A stretch of DNA of 64,000 bases from Gymnorhina tibicen (GCA_013399875.1 VXAZ01007626.1:744001-808000), one strand, 5' to 3'; positions 13,332-25,514 are shown, counted from the first letter of the stretch. Notes: generated by a model not told the origin, from the letters alone. Made by a program: numbers and translations.

Positions 13332-13689
13332 TAATGAATAGATGATAGCCAGAACAGCTTTGAATGACTATAGCTTGGGCTCATGAAAGCAGATCTGAAG
13401 AGAGCCTAGCTGAGGTAGCCATGGACTTTAACTACATCATTAAACTTTCATTTTTGTTTTTCAGTCCTGTCTTTCTAATTGAATATTCTGCTTGGAATCC
13501 TTTTTGAAGTGATTTGAACAGAGGATTGAGACGTGCCAGATAGCAGATTAGTGGCATTATATTTGGAATGACTGAAAACCGCATGTGATAGAGAAGCCCA
13601 CCTCTAGTAGGAAAAAACCCTCATTAAATGAATGCAATGAGAAAGTTATTTCTTAAAAGATGTAAGATAGAAAAAAAAGAAAAAGAAAG

Positions 13690-14200
13690 AGAGAAATGAT
13701 AGAGGCCAACAGTAACTTGTCCCACCTTAGCATGAAACAATATCAGCTCAACAATTAAGAGCTTTAATTAAGATCCTAACCAGTGGTATTTAACATCAGC
13801 TGAAAGGGAACAAAATAACTCAAATGTTCCAAGCAGTGAAGCAGGAGGAAAAGACACCCCATGCTGAGAATCATTAAGACCCAAAAGTAATTCATCACAG
13901 GCACAACTAACCTTATTACAGGAAAGTTGCATTGTCTTCATGGTGCAGGCATTGATTCCATGCTAGGAAATGAACACAAATGCACCTTTAGTAGTAAAAG
14001 CAAAAATATTAAATTGCTCCTGAAGATTGTAGATGTGCTGTTTACTCCATTAAGGAAGGATAATGAGACTGTTGAGGGAAGTCCAGCCCAGCCAACATAA
14101 GGAATGTATTTTGTTAAATTCTAATTAAAGACTAATTTCTGCTGAACACTGTCCAAGCAGTTCATTATTTATTTAAATGAGAAAGCCCAGGGGAAAAAAA
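13690..14200. promoter_or_regulatory. Candidate conserved non-coding element
   Basis: About 500 bases without CpG or any recognised repeat, and with no long open frame. It is dense in homeodomain- and forkhead-like words: AATTAAGAGC, TTTAATTAAG, CTAATTAAAG, TTATTTATTTAAAT. This texture is typical of vertebrate developmental enhancers embedded in introns or gene deserts. The call is a judgement from composition and motifs only; cross-species alignment is needed. It could be simple AT-rich intron sequence. Confidence 0.35.
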
Positions 14201-17200
14201 GCACAAAGACAAGATATATTTCTTCAGCTGTCAGAGGCCACCCAAAATTTTTGTGAGTTACTGTCCAGGTTAACTGTTTATTTACCACAATTACTTGCCT
14301 AGTAGCATAAAAGAGAGCTCATCTTTCTTCCTGCTGGGCTGTCTTGTTTGCCTGTTAGCTAAGGGCCTCATCCACTGCCATTCATAGACTAATGGATCTT
14401 GCTAGAATGTAGAGAAGCTGAGCAGCCTGGGGCAGAGACAATACTGGCTTGTGGAGATAGTGCAGGTCTAAGAGGGTCAACACCCAGCTCAGACTGGCTT
14501 GAACACAAGCTGGCTTTGTGTACAGCCACTGTAAGTGTCTGTGCCATGTTTTTCTTGGTGGTTCACAGTACCCAGGCTCTCCATGTATTTTTGCTGTCTT
14601 GAAGTGAGGCAAAAATGATGGAAACATCATCATTCACCCCAGCTCTGATCATTAATTCGCAGTTTAGTTCACAAGCAACTTGGCCATAGTTTGCTAGACC
14701 ATGGACACATGTGAACCTACTGGGGAGTTTAAACTAAATTCTTATGCAGAGAACAGCTGTTCCAAGTGATATCACGACAAATACATAGACAACAAGAGCC
14801 TCAGCATATGCTGACTTGGCTGTGATGTTTCTTCAAAATATGAGTGGAAAAAATTATGGGGAACTCAGCAGTGAGATTTGATGGTGAGTATGGACAAGAA
14901 TAAATGGGATTTCCAGATGAACGTAAGTGAAGGAACATCCTGTGGAGCAGTGAGAGTGGGCCAGGTGCCCTTTAGGATTCTGGTAGATCTAAATATTTGG
15001 GGCACTCTTGTTAAAACTTTATTTGACTTAGAAAGTGAAGTTTGTAGAAGTCTGGGATTTGCCTGTTAGTAAGAACTAACTAAGTAGAGAACTCTCTGTT
15101 CTTTCACAAGCTCTAGTGGTGGGATGAAGTTGCTTTGAAAGTCAGTAGGCATGTTAGATATACTGTCCTGGACTGTCTTCTACTGTATGGTTGAACACAG
15201 ATCCCCAAACATCCTTTTTGGGATCAGGGGAGAGATCTTGGAGTATACGTGGCATGTTCTTTGCTTATGCCACTCAGGTCTTTTAAGGGATAGGAGGGAG
15301 TGGGAGGCAAGGATGTGCATCCTGTCTCATCCTGATGTGCTATGTGGATATGGGCAGAGAACGCATCTTTGAAAGGCAAAAGCTGCTGGAAATACCCAAG
15401 GAATGCTCCTCTCCTACAATTTTGAGACAATCATTTAAAAGTGCCTAGTAATTCTTCACGCCTAAAAGCCTAGGTCTCTAAAAAAAAAAAGATGGTTTTG
15501 TGCTTGATAAGCTGAAGTGAGAGGGTTTTAATTGAAGTGGAGGGTGACATCAGGAGACTGGTGTTACTGTGAAGTCCTTGATCCTGCTGCTTCATTAAGA
15601 ACATCCTGCAGACAAGGGTCTTCTTGTTCAGAGTCAGAGCTGTGATTGCTTCTGTGGGATAGGTAACAGAATACTTTAAAAGTTTGGGTTTCTTCAGTGT
15701 CAAGGGACAGGCCCACCTGCAATTTGACTCTTTCAAGCCTGATCAATAGCATAGAATTAGGAGAGAAGTCTTTTAATTAACTGCTCCTTCTGGCCTTAGC
15801 AGCAACTTCCAGATGTTGAGGGAAAGGCTGGGGCCAGGCCAGCCAGTGAAGTATCTGATTCATTATTTGGACCTTCCAAGTTTCCATTGCTCACTCTTTC
15901 CTTTGCATAAAAGAGCTGTTCGTTTAACCCTGGGATTTTTTGCATGCAAGTGTGCATACTGCTTATCATCAATGCTCCTGAGGTGTAATTTAATTTCAGA
16001 ATGAAAACTATGCATTTTTTAAAGAACTTTGGAAGTCAAACTGCCTGGCAGAAAGGTTAGTCCATGACAGGAAAGAACTGATAAGCAATCACTATGTTTG
16101 GATAAAATGGCAAGTGAGTTTGTGGGTAAACTAGGCAAGGAGGTGAAGCTGTGGTTTTTTCAGCTTGAAAACTGAGCAGGATCATCCAGTTCAGTGCTGG
16201 AGAAGTACAGATCGTAAGGGCAAATTCCCTTTCAAAAATACAGCCCATCAGAGCTAGGAGTTTAAGCATCTTTCCCTACAGGTAGCTCCCCATTGATGTG
16301 GCAGTTTAGGGGACTTAGAGTTGTTTTTGAACTTTGGTCTCCCCAGGCTAGTTCTCTTGGCACCAAAGTCCCCTGACTCTGATAAAGGTTCAGAAAGGAG
16401 GCAGTCATTCTTTCAGCTTTCAGGAGTTTAATCAGATCAAATAGATTTCAGTTAATGCTTGCTTACAGAGAATCATAAGAAATAGATCTTTTCCAAAGCT
16501 GCAAAAGTGGTGTGACGGTCTAGCTACACATCTTTTGTATTACAGCCTAATTGGCTAGAACACACGCTGAGAGAGTGTGTGACCAGGATAAATTCCTTTC
16601 TCAGCCTGAAGGAGTTTTACCTTTCATTACTTACCTACAAGAGTAGAGGAAGTGCTGAGTGGAAGCTGTTTTCCTAGCCTGAATCAGGCTGCCTTCCAGT
16701 AAACAGGACTAGTATAAAAATTAAACATTTCTTTGATCAAAAGACAGAGAGGACAAGGAAGGGCATTACTGTAGTGATTAGGGTATTCTCTGTGATTTGG
16801 ATTATGCTTTTGTTTGCTTCAATGACTTTACAGAAGGAGGAAGCAGAACTCATGATCACCAGCAAGTCTTAACGGGCTGATTATCACATTCTCCTCTGCA
16901 CTCTGGCCCAAAGTGCCCAGAAAGGTTCCCCCATTTAGCCATACTTAGCAAGCATGTAAGGTCAGTCTTGAGGAGGCAGAAAATACAAATTTAAACCCTG
17001 TCAGGCTCAGTTAAGCATTGACCTCAGGTCTCCTATTTGCTGGTTTACTGTTTTAAGAAGGAAATCATTAAAGGTAGCCCACTGGGACACCTTTCTCTCA
17101 CTTCTCGAAAGAAGATTCTTGCTCAGTGTTCTTTTCTTTTTTTCTCTCAACATGTAGCTACATCTCATTTGCAGGAGAGGATTTGGGACTTTAGGTTGAG

Positions 17201-17456
17201 GAGAGAATGCTTGCTCACAACTCTTAATCCTGTTGCCTAATTTTATTCTAATTAATACTTTAGATGTTATTATGTAATTATTTCAATTAATTGAGATTTA
17301 TTTTACTTAATTTTCCATTTCCCAAGGGAGTCATCATTTTGCTCATCATTTGTGTATGCTAGCTCCTTTTAGCTCTTTGAACAAACTGTAGCATTTAGAG
17401 AAGAGGTCTGGTAAATTTGGAAAGCATTAGGAGATAAGAAGGCAGTTGATTTTTGG
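14201..17456. other. Non-coding unique sequence with an AT-rich motif cluster
   Basis: No gene or repeat family recognised. A dense cluster of TAATTA/AATTAAT words lies at about 17235-17315. A minus-strand GTAAGT donor at about 16637-16642 is preceded by only a poor acceptor. A short inverted repeat (ACACAC...GTGTGT) lies near 16560-16582. Confidence 0.55.
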
Positions 17457-17975
17457 TGTTATGGTGAGCTATCATTGGCTGGCAGCCAAATGCCCATCCA
17501 TCTGCTCTCTCCCTCCCCATCCTCAGCAGGTTGAGGGGAAAAATAGGATGAGAAAGTTAATGGGTCAAGATAAAGACAGGGAGACTGCTTACCGGTTACA
17601 GTCAGAGACAAAACAGACTCAACTTGAGGAAAACTCCTTTAATTAATTCCCATTAAAACAGATTTCAGTAGCAGAAAACAAACACAAAACATTAAAACAA
17701 TACCTCCTCCCTTTCTTTCCACAGGTTCAACTTCAATCTTTTATTTCTGACTCCTCTCCCCTCCACGCTGAGCAGTGCAGGGACATGAGAGACAGGGGGT
17801 TGTGCTCAATGCATAACACTTTGTCTGATGCTCCCTCCTCATACCGGTCCCTGGCTCTAACACTGATCTTTCCATGGGCTGCAATCCTTCAGGAAAAATG
17901 GCCACTGCTTGTATTTGTGGTGCTGCCAGCCAGGCCTAGGTGCTGCTCTCCAGTTTTAAACCCCCATGTTCATTA
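17457..17975 (-). mobile_element. Endogenous retrovirus LTR remnant
   Basis: I recognise this as one of the common avian retroviral LTR types, lying in minus orientation. Read on the plus strand it begins TGTTATGGTG. It continues through a GCCAAATGCCCATCC block, a GGGTCAAGATAAAGACAGGG block, a CTTACCGGTTACAGTC block and an AT-rich stretch. It then has CT-rich sequence with the TTTCCATGGGCTGCAATCC motif that is repeated in tandem in longer copies. The plus-strand start is probably the LTR's 3' end. The far end is ragged, so the copy is probably truncated. No gag, pol or env can be seen next to it. Family assignment is from memory and needs a repeat-library match. Confidence 0.7.
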
Positions 17976-19045
17976 TTTATGTCATCTGTCTGCTTGAAAA
18001 CCAATCTCGGTTAATTTATTTTATCGGAGTACATCAGGTAAATAATACTGTGCAGTCCATTCTTCAAGCAAATTTTTGAACATTTAACAGAGAAAAAATA
18101 TGAATGCACGTGCATTTTGCTGACATATTTATTTTTCAGGAGGGACCTCTTTAGAGTTTCTGACCCCACTGAAAGAATAAATATGTTGGAAGTTACATGA
18201 GTGGATTTAAATTTGATTTGGGAAATCTCCAACTCTAGTTCTGAGTGTATATGTGCAAAACATGTCTGCTTGTGGGGTTCAGAGAAAGGGTGATCCTGTG
18301 GATATTCTTCATATATATACAGGAATTAGCAACAGAAGCAAATAACCTCACCGCTGCAGGTACACAAAAGGTCTGGGGAACAACAACAGTGTGAGAGCAG
18401 AACCAACAGAGAAAAGCACTAAAATGCGTTAAAGGAAAGGAGGGAAGGAGGCCTGGAGAAACTTCACATAAAATGTTGTACTGCTGAAAAGTTTTAAGGA
18501 TAAAATATAAAAACCTCTCCAGAATGTGACAGCTCCAATCTTAATCCACAAACCAGAAAGTGACTTCTAAATGAATCTCCCTTCACTAAAACCCATTAAG
18601 AAAACTTTTTTTCATTTTTTACTCAGTAGAATTTTCTTAGGAGTTACATTACGTGTTTTTGAGAGATGGCGTTTTACTGACCACAATTAGTGTGCTTCTG
18701 TTTGGGAGCGTGTTTATACAGATCAGCCATCAGACTCCTTTATGTCTCCAGTTTTCTTTTGGGACGCTACTTTTCTTTCCAAAAATTGGTTGCATATATC
18801 ATATACATATAGACAAGAATAGATCCCTTAATAAACACATGATTTTTTCAAAAAAGAAAACAACAAAAAATTCAAAATGAAAAAAGACAAAGAGAAAAAT
18901 AGAAAAATATAAATATAAGTATTTACAAATACTATAAAAGCAAGCCAAGCTTTACTTGTTTCTGGGAAAGGAGTAATTTTATAAAACCTGGAAGTCTCCT
19001 TGAAATAGAAGATTAAACTAGAGCAGTGGAAATGTTGTTGCAGAT
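17976..19045. other. AT-rich non-coding sequence with an A-rich tract
   Basis: No gene seen. An A-rich low-complexity run lies at about 18850-18926 (AAAAAAGAAAACAACAAA type), followed by AAATATAAATATAAG. The remainder is unique. Confidence 0.6.
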
Positions 19046-19152
19046 CGTAGAACCATAGAACAGTTTGGGTTGGAAGGGACTTTAAAGATCATCTAGTTCT
19101 GAGCCCCCTCACATGGGCAGGGACACCTTTACTAGACCAGGTTGCTCAGAGC
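19046..19152 (-). mobile_element. CR1 LINE 3'-end fragment
   Basis: The plus strand reads GTAGAACCATAGAACAG, then TTTGGGTTGGAAGGGACTTT, AAGATCATCTAGTTC, GGGCAGGGACACCTT and TAGACCAGGTTGCTCAGAGC. This is the reverse complement of the standard CR1 3' UTR and tail. Only about 100 bases remain. It abuts the GC-rich island. Confidence 0.92.
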
Positions 19153-20176
19153 TCCTCAGAGCTCAGAGCTCCAGCGTTTCTTCCCACATCTCCAATGGCA
19201 CTGCAGATTTTAGGTTGTCTTTCCACATCCCTTGGGACAGCTCTTTGGGACAGGTCTTTGTCAATATTGTGTTTCAAGTCCTGCTCCTCAGCCAAGGTCC
19301 CTGGCTCACAAGGAACGTGGGCTTCAAGCCACTCCAGTACCTTCTGCGTGCTCGGGATGGCCTCCAGCCCCTCCAGGCCTGCCAGCTCTGGCTGCCCAAG
19401 GCTGAGTAATGAGTTCCTCTGGCAGATGAGAGAGAGGGGCATTTCTTTAAGAGTTCTTCCTGAAGACTTGAGGAAGACCTTCTTTACACTGAGGGTGGCA
19501 GAGCTCTGGAAGAGACTGTCCCAGAAGGTCAGAGTTTCCCTCTCTGCAGACATTCCAAATGCACCTGGATGCTTTCCTGCTTAACCCATCCCATCCCAAG
19601 CCATCCCATCCTATCCCTGGCGTTCACCTGCTTGGGTCTGTCACTGAGCCACCAAGACCACGTCAGGGAGGCAAGCTGCTCCTCTGCCTCCTGCTGCTGC
19701 AGCTCCTTTTCCTCCAGGCTGTCCAGCTGCTGCGGCACAGTAGCTTTGCTCTGTGGAGCCCTGCACCTGGGGTGTGCCTGGCCACTCTTCTCCAGCCCCA
19801 GTGGATCCTGCATCTTTCTGGACATGATGGTTTGGTGATTCCTGGCATCCTGTGAGCTCTGTGGGCAGGGGAGTGGTGGCAGCCTGTGCCATGGGGGACT
19901 GAGGTCTGGTCCTGGCTGTCCTGAGGAGCTGCATGTTGCTGCCCTCGGCCCACATGTGGGGAAAAAAGAGGAGGAGGAGGAGGCACTGGATGGAGGCAGC
20001 TGCCCCGGGGGCTTCTGCTCTTGCCTTGAGGGGTACCTGTCTCTGCTTTTGCCTTTGGCTGTACCCCTGGGCAGACCCTGCGCCTGGTTTTCTCCCTCAC
20101 GATATCTGGGGCTGCCTGTTCAACGCCTGGATATAACTCCTGCTCTCAAGCTGTACGGGACTGCAGCCCTGGTTGG
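19153..20176. other. GC-rich island of unknown origin
   Basis: About 1 kb markedly richer in G+C than its surroundings, with few stops in any frame, so long frames overlap on both strands. Three minus-strand frames tile it: 20100-19663, 19825-19529 and 19553-19146. Their translations include a Gln/Glu-rich, possibly coiled-coil stretch (QQLDSLEEKELQQQEAEEQL) and the segment LAGLEGLEAIPSTQKVLEWL. None matches a protein I know. A CCATCCCATCC simple run lies at about 19585-19620, and a plus-strand CR1 piece (19450-19587) interrupts the island. Its position downstream, in minus orientation, of an LTR-like block makes a degraded retroviral leader or internal region possible. A decayed retrocopy is the alternative. 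Confidence 0.4.
19450..19587 (+). mobile_element. CR1 LINE fragment (ORF2 end / 3' UTR)
   Basis: Plus-strand matches to the CR1 3' region: GAGGAAGACCTTCTTTACAC, TGAGGGTGGCAGAGCTCTGG, TCTCTGCAGACATTCC and CACCTGGATGCTTTCCTG. They encode a decayed form of the usual FFT...WNRLP...LE.F end of ORF2. The tail is absent: the match stops at the CCATCC simple repeat. Orientation is opposite to the CR1 piece at 19046-19152, so the two are separate insertions or an inversion. Confidence 0.75.
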
Positions 20177-20692
20177 TGATGATGCTTCCTCTGTTGCCTT
20201 TTCCTGGTCTTAAAATTAAGAGACAAACACAGTTAAGGGAAAAAGGGGTTTTTATCTCGGTGTTTATTTAAGATCTTTAGGTGCACCACTTCATCCAGGT
20301 GGAATGCGCTGAAGTGCACACTGAAATGCACACACACGATAGATTGCGTATACAATTTAAAGGCCTTGCAAATTAGCATATCTATTAAAGATTCCCCAGT
20401 GAGAGGCTTGAATGAACTCCCCATCCTGAAGAGTTCCTCCTTGGATGGGCCTATCTTAATTTACAGGATGTGTGCTAGCAAGGACCTTGGTTTTTCAGGA
20501 TAGCATAGGGCTTTTTGGCCTCCATATAGGATGTTTGGTCTCCTGGCTTAACAGAACTTTGGGTCTAAGATAAGTTACCAGACTTAAGGAATTACAAGTA
20601 TGTAGGCTAAAAGCACTGAGGATACATAAAAGCTATATAAAAGGGTATACAAAAGACGTATATAAAAAAGACAGAAAATCATCATGGCATCA
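20177..20692 (-). mobile_element. LTR-like block, minus strand
   Basis: Read on the minus strand it has LTR-like architecture. It begins TGATGCCATGATG, has a TATATA-type word near 20643-20634, a single AATAAA at 20268-20263, then a short U5-like segment. Its plus-strand ends, GGTGATG and CATCACC, are inverted copies of each other. The pentamer GTTGG occurs just outside the left end (20172-20176) and near the right end (20698-20702), but it does not abut both termini cleanly, so I do not claim a target duplication. Many TG/CA dinucleotides look like decayed CpGs. The GC-rich island follows it in the direction of transcription. Family is not identified. Confidence 0.42.
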
Positions 20693-23600
20693 CCTGTGTT
20701 GGAGTCACCCTTGGCTTAGAGAATGGTCAAGTTTTTTGCTTCCTGAGTCTCTGTCCCGGTAGGTTTTTGCTTCCTCCTTTGTGTCAGTGTAATTAGTGAT
20801 AATCATGTGTGGGTAGTAGTACCGCCTTCCTGTTTTGTTTGGAAATCAAATGAGATGGTAGTGGGAATGAATTTTTATGTGACTGCAGTCACAGGTTTAC
20901 TAATTCTTTTGTGAGACCGGGTACTATGTGTAGAATTGTGATTTTAGATTGCTGTAAGTCCCATTGTCAGACTGCATCCTGCTCTCATACCCCCTTTGGA
21001 AGCCAGGCACTAGAAGCTGGAGACTGCAGCCCCTAGTCCACACTCACCCAAACCCTTTATCGGATCCGGCCTCCAGATTATGGGTGTGTATAGCTCTTCT
21101 GTCTAAGTTTCCAAAACATTTTTCTTCTTGTCATCATCTTCTGTCCTCAGCCAGCCCTCTGATTGAGAATCTAATTATGGCCAGTCAAGGGTAAATTCGA
21201 TCAGAGATTACTCTGATCTCTGCCTCTGATCTCCAAAGGCATACCTTGCTGCTCCTGCACTGTCAATGCTGCAGTGTTCCTCTGGTCCTCAGGATTCCCT
21301 TCGTCTTCCAGTGGTTCTGTGTCTTTGCTAAACAGTGCAGCACTACAGACTCACAATAACTATATTGGTCTCATTTCCAGTCTTCAGCAGTTTGGTTTTG
21401 AAGAGATTTTCTGGGTTTTAGGAGGAGATTCTGTGATTTATTTTGCAGTTTTCTGTAGTCTCACATTTACTCAGTTTCAGTTCTCTGGGGTTTTTCTTTC
21501 CTTTGGCATGTCAGAAGAACTCATCGAAAAAAGTCCCTACGGTTTGCTTTGGAATACTCGACGAGGGTACATTGATTGAAAACTCTCTGATACTAGGTTA
21601 ATTCAGGTCCTGCAGCAATTCCTCAAGCACATCTCACAAAAACCTGCCTACTCTAAAGAAATAGTAGGCTGGCTTGTGTATTGTCTTTATAATACCCAAT
21701 GTGGCAAAATCTTTGGCTTGTGCTTCTCTTAGCTAAAGTTGCTGCATTATATTCAGGCCAGAGGAGCATGAAAATGACTGAAGAACCTGTGTCAGCTTCA
21801 AAAGTGCTCTTGAAAATTGCACGGATAATTTCCAGTTGTTTAACTGCCTTACCTGTATTTGAGCTGTGTAAATCCAACATTCCATTCAACACAGTTTGTT
21901 TTTATCTGACCTTGCTCAGTCATAATCTGGCTACCGAGTCAAATTCAGTTTTATTTTACTTTCCATAGCTAGGGGGAGTATTTCTGCTGCAAATATTTAT
22001 TATTTTAGCATTAATATGTCCCTCAATCTGTTAAACATTTTATTTTTACATTCATCCCTTAGAAAAAGTCTAAGATGCCTACATCACAATTTGCATTTTT
22101 GGACTTGCCTTCCCAGCCTCTATAGAGAGCACTTTTGATTCCTGTATCTCGGAACCAAGTAGTAACTTTGACATTTCTTTTATTTTGGGGTATTTTTTGC
22201 ATTATGAAAACCTTTGTTTTAAGAAACATGTTGTTGCTTGAATACATTTTGAGTTTTTTCCTCTTAGTAAAAACTTTCTATTTTCTTTGAAAGGAGTTGG
22301 AGGGTGAACAGCTTAAACTTGTGTATCTAACTTTAATTGTTCAGATGTTTAACTTCTGCCCAGTGTGGGCACCTAAAAAAGATAGGGACAGATAGATCCA
22401 GCCTGAAAGTATTTGAAATGTAACTGGGAAGCAGAACAAAGCAGAATGCTGTGAGAAAAGAGACATACCACCTCACAATCTGTTCATCTGCCAAACTAGA
22501 GAAAGCAGGTTTTCAAAGTTAAACACGTACCTTTGAGCTGCTCATTCTTACCTTTTTATAGAAAATGGAAATAAAAGTCAATTTTCAGGATAAAATTCAT
22601 CTCAGTCAAAGGTAAGTGTCTATTCCCACCCTCGTTCTTAGCAGTCAGGAAGTTATAACAGATATAGGTAACAACTTATGTGCTTCCTCTGAAACCCAGT
22701 GGAGTTCCCTGTCTGGCTGGCAGTGAAACTCAGCTGACAGTAATACTGCCTGCGAAAGAGAGTGGTTTCTCTTGTAGACGTTGTTGAAAAATTAGCCCTA
22801 CCAAAAAACCCCAAACCAAACAAAAAATTAAAATTTTAATTTTCAGTCAGATTAGCTTCTGACCAGAGACCCTGAAAACTGAAGTCCTGTCATTAGTCTG
22901 TTTGGGGGCATGTGCCTCAGTCTGGGGTAGGACAGGGCTGCTCCTTATGGGGTTGCTGTGGTCTTGGGTCAGTTTGGCTGTTCAGAGTTTAGGTTCAGTC
23001 ACGGTATTTAAAGGGGTTTGCCTCAATGTGGATTGATTCAAAAGTCAGAATATTCGTGATGTTTTAGGGGGACCCATATTCTGAATGACTTTTTTATTGA
23101 CTTGATACCTCAGACATCAACAGTCAAATATGCTGCCTAATTTCTGGAAATCCATTCTTGTTATGTACAGTAACATCGGGGGACTGTACCCTCAGCAACC
23201 TCGCTTGACACCAGTAATTGCATTGAGGAAGCATTTTTGTGTGCTGAGAGGACTATCTCAATTTCTGTCAGTTGCTTTTTGGGAAAAGGTTTGGTTATTG
23301 TTTTTATTTGCCTTACTCAGTTGATCACTTCAGAAACCATTTAATGAAGGGATGGTACAAAATTTAATTTTATTTCCTAGTCCCTAACCCCCTGGCTTTT
23401 TTCAGTTTATGAAAGGATCATGTGTATTGGCGACTGATGCTGGCTGGTTTCTGTAGCTGTTTTGACAGTGCAATTATTGTCAAAATTGTTACAACAAATA
23501 GCCATTTTAAACTTTGAAACATGCATGTAGCAGGTTTAAGTTCTGGGGCTTCTGGATCAGTTAAGTATTCCAGAAAGTTTGCTGCATCACAGACAGATCT

Positions 23601-25514
23601 GCAGAACTTGCCAAGTTAGTTGTAAAAAAAGACAATCTCAAAATGTGATCTATGGGACTCGAATATTTGAAGGGGTCTACCTTAACGTTTTATTATAGAA
23701 TTGCATTAGAATGCCAGGACCTAATGAAGTGCTCTCTTCTGCCTTCAGTATCAACCAGCTGGGACTGACACAGATAAATTTCTGTGTTTAGCTATTTAAA
23801 CATAGGACAAAATGCTTTTGCACCACTGTGGAAATGCATAGTAGATATTAAATGGTTGAATCTCTTCTGTCTGTTGGTTAGGGTTTTCTAAAGCTGTTTC
23901 TTAAAAGTTCTTATAGCAGGCAGTAGAAAAGAAGACAAGGATGAGAAGGGAACTTCTGAAGAAATAAAGTCAGTCTGTTCGCATGGATCCCAATAACATT
24001 TGCTGTTGGCAACATTATGCCTAATTTGCTTTAGCTTTTTCAAGTTTTATTTTTATTTTTTTGTCTTGCCTGGAGATAGCCATAATAATTGTGGTGTCCT
24101 ATTGTATGCTCTTTGAGGTGGCAATTATAAATTGATCTAGGTGCCTGTGAGGAGAGCTATTGTGGGTACTCTTCATTTTGTTGTGAAACTACTTCACTGT
24201 GTGGTATGGCACCGGGAAAGGCAGCGTCACAAATTTTTAACAGAGTGCTTTGTGATGGAAAGAGGCAGGACTACCATGATTTTTTCAAGGTGTTCTTCCT
24301 AAAACACATCCAGTGTAGAGTCTTCTCTTTCTGTTGATCCTTTGACTGGGATTTCAGTCTCTTGCAACTATTTAGATTGAGTTCCCTATCTTGGAGAGGT
24401 TTTCCTTTTAGAGCACTGGTAAGATGCCTTTGGGCCTTTGCATAGATTTGTGGTGTGATTTTAGATAACTCACTTTATTTTTTGCTGCAAGACTATCAAA
24501 ATATCTAACCAGTTTCTCGAGGATTATGAAAAATTTTTATATTCACAAACATGTACAGGCTTTAAACCCACATTTTCCAGGCCTCTGTAGCCCTGAAGTG
24601 AAATGTGATTCTCAGGTAATAGCCACAGTACTGAACTTAATAGGGAGGATCATTTAAAAATACCCAAAACCCATCATGAGAGCTGGAAATGCTATTTAAT
24701 CAGCCTTCTTACTTCATTTGTTTGACTGAAGAATGGGAATGGTTGAAGACAAAATTTTATAGGTAGAAAAAATGCAGTAGACATTGTCAGGGGCCTGCTT
24801 AATCCCATTAAATCATTGTGGTAAAAGTAGAAATGGTTTGATCTCAAGATTCCTTATTAGCATTTGATGCCCTGCGTTGTTTCTCTGAAATTGAACTTGT
24901 TTGGTTTTGGCTCTGGTTTTAGTCTCACTTGGGTTGGAGCTGGCAGGGGAAGGACAGTGTACAGTTAGGCAGATCAAGTGACATGTACTTGTGTAACTCG
25001 TGAATGCGCTGTGGAGGACCAACAGGAAAATAAACATTTCAAAGGAATTGTGTACAGTACTGATATAGCACATTCCTTATATCTGTTACTGGTTTTGAAG
25101 TATTTTGAAACTCATTAGAGGACATCATAAATAAAGAAAAATAATCTTTATAGCAAAGTGCAAGTTGAGGATTTTATTTTCTTATAAGTCTTCCCATTGA
25201 GGCTAAAGCATACTTGGACTTGTGCTCTAATGAATAAGAAAAAATATTCTAGTGATAAGGTTAAAGAGCAGTCTTCCTAACTGTTGGAGTTTCTATTTTA
25301 AAGCACTAGACGTTGCTTGAATGTTTTCAGCTGAGCATTATTTTTCCTCCTTCACCTGGACTCTGAAGCACTTTATGTAAAATCATTTTAAAAGAAACAG
25401 CCTTACAAAAACTGACTTCCATCATGATAAAGTCAATGTAATTTTCTTTGAGCAACTGGCTGCTATCATCATAGTGGATACCTTGAAGCAGAGTTGGAAG
25501 AAATAGTTGGAAGA
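20693..25514. other. Non-coding unique sequence, no confirmed gene
   Basis: No repeat family or protein recognised. A small A/C-rich stretch lies at about 22800-22830 (CAAAAAACCCCAAACC type). A 12-base match to the miR-200b 5' part near 22741 lacks a hairpin and was rejected. A 50-nt splice-bounded segment at 22562-22611 is listed separately. Confidence 0.55.
22562..22611 (+). other. Candidate mini-exon (50 nt), unidentified
   Basis: A pyrimidine-rich acceptor (CTTACCTTTTTATAG) is followed by 50 nt and a consensus donor (AAAG|GTAAGTG). Only one frame is open and reads KMEIKVNFQDKIHLSQ. At 50 nt it would shift frame if skipped. There is no family resemblance and chance occurrence is quite possible. 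Confidence 0.12.

Noticed and set aside
16600..16680. Minus-strand segment ending at GTAAGT (ACTTAC on the plus strand)
   Set aside because: The upstream acceptor has no pyrimidine tract and the segment is only about 40 nt.
22737..22765. TAATACTGCCTG, identical to the first 12 bases of miR-200b
   Set aside because: The following bases differ and the upstream sequence does not form the opposite arm of a hairpin.
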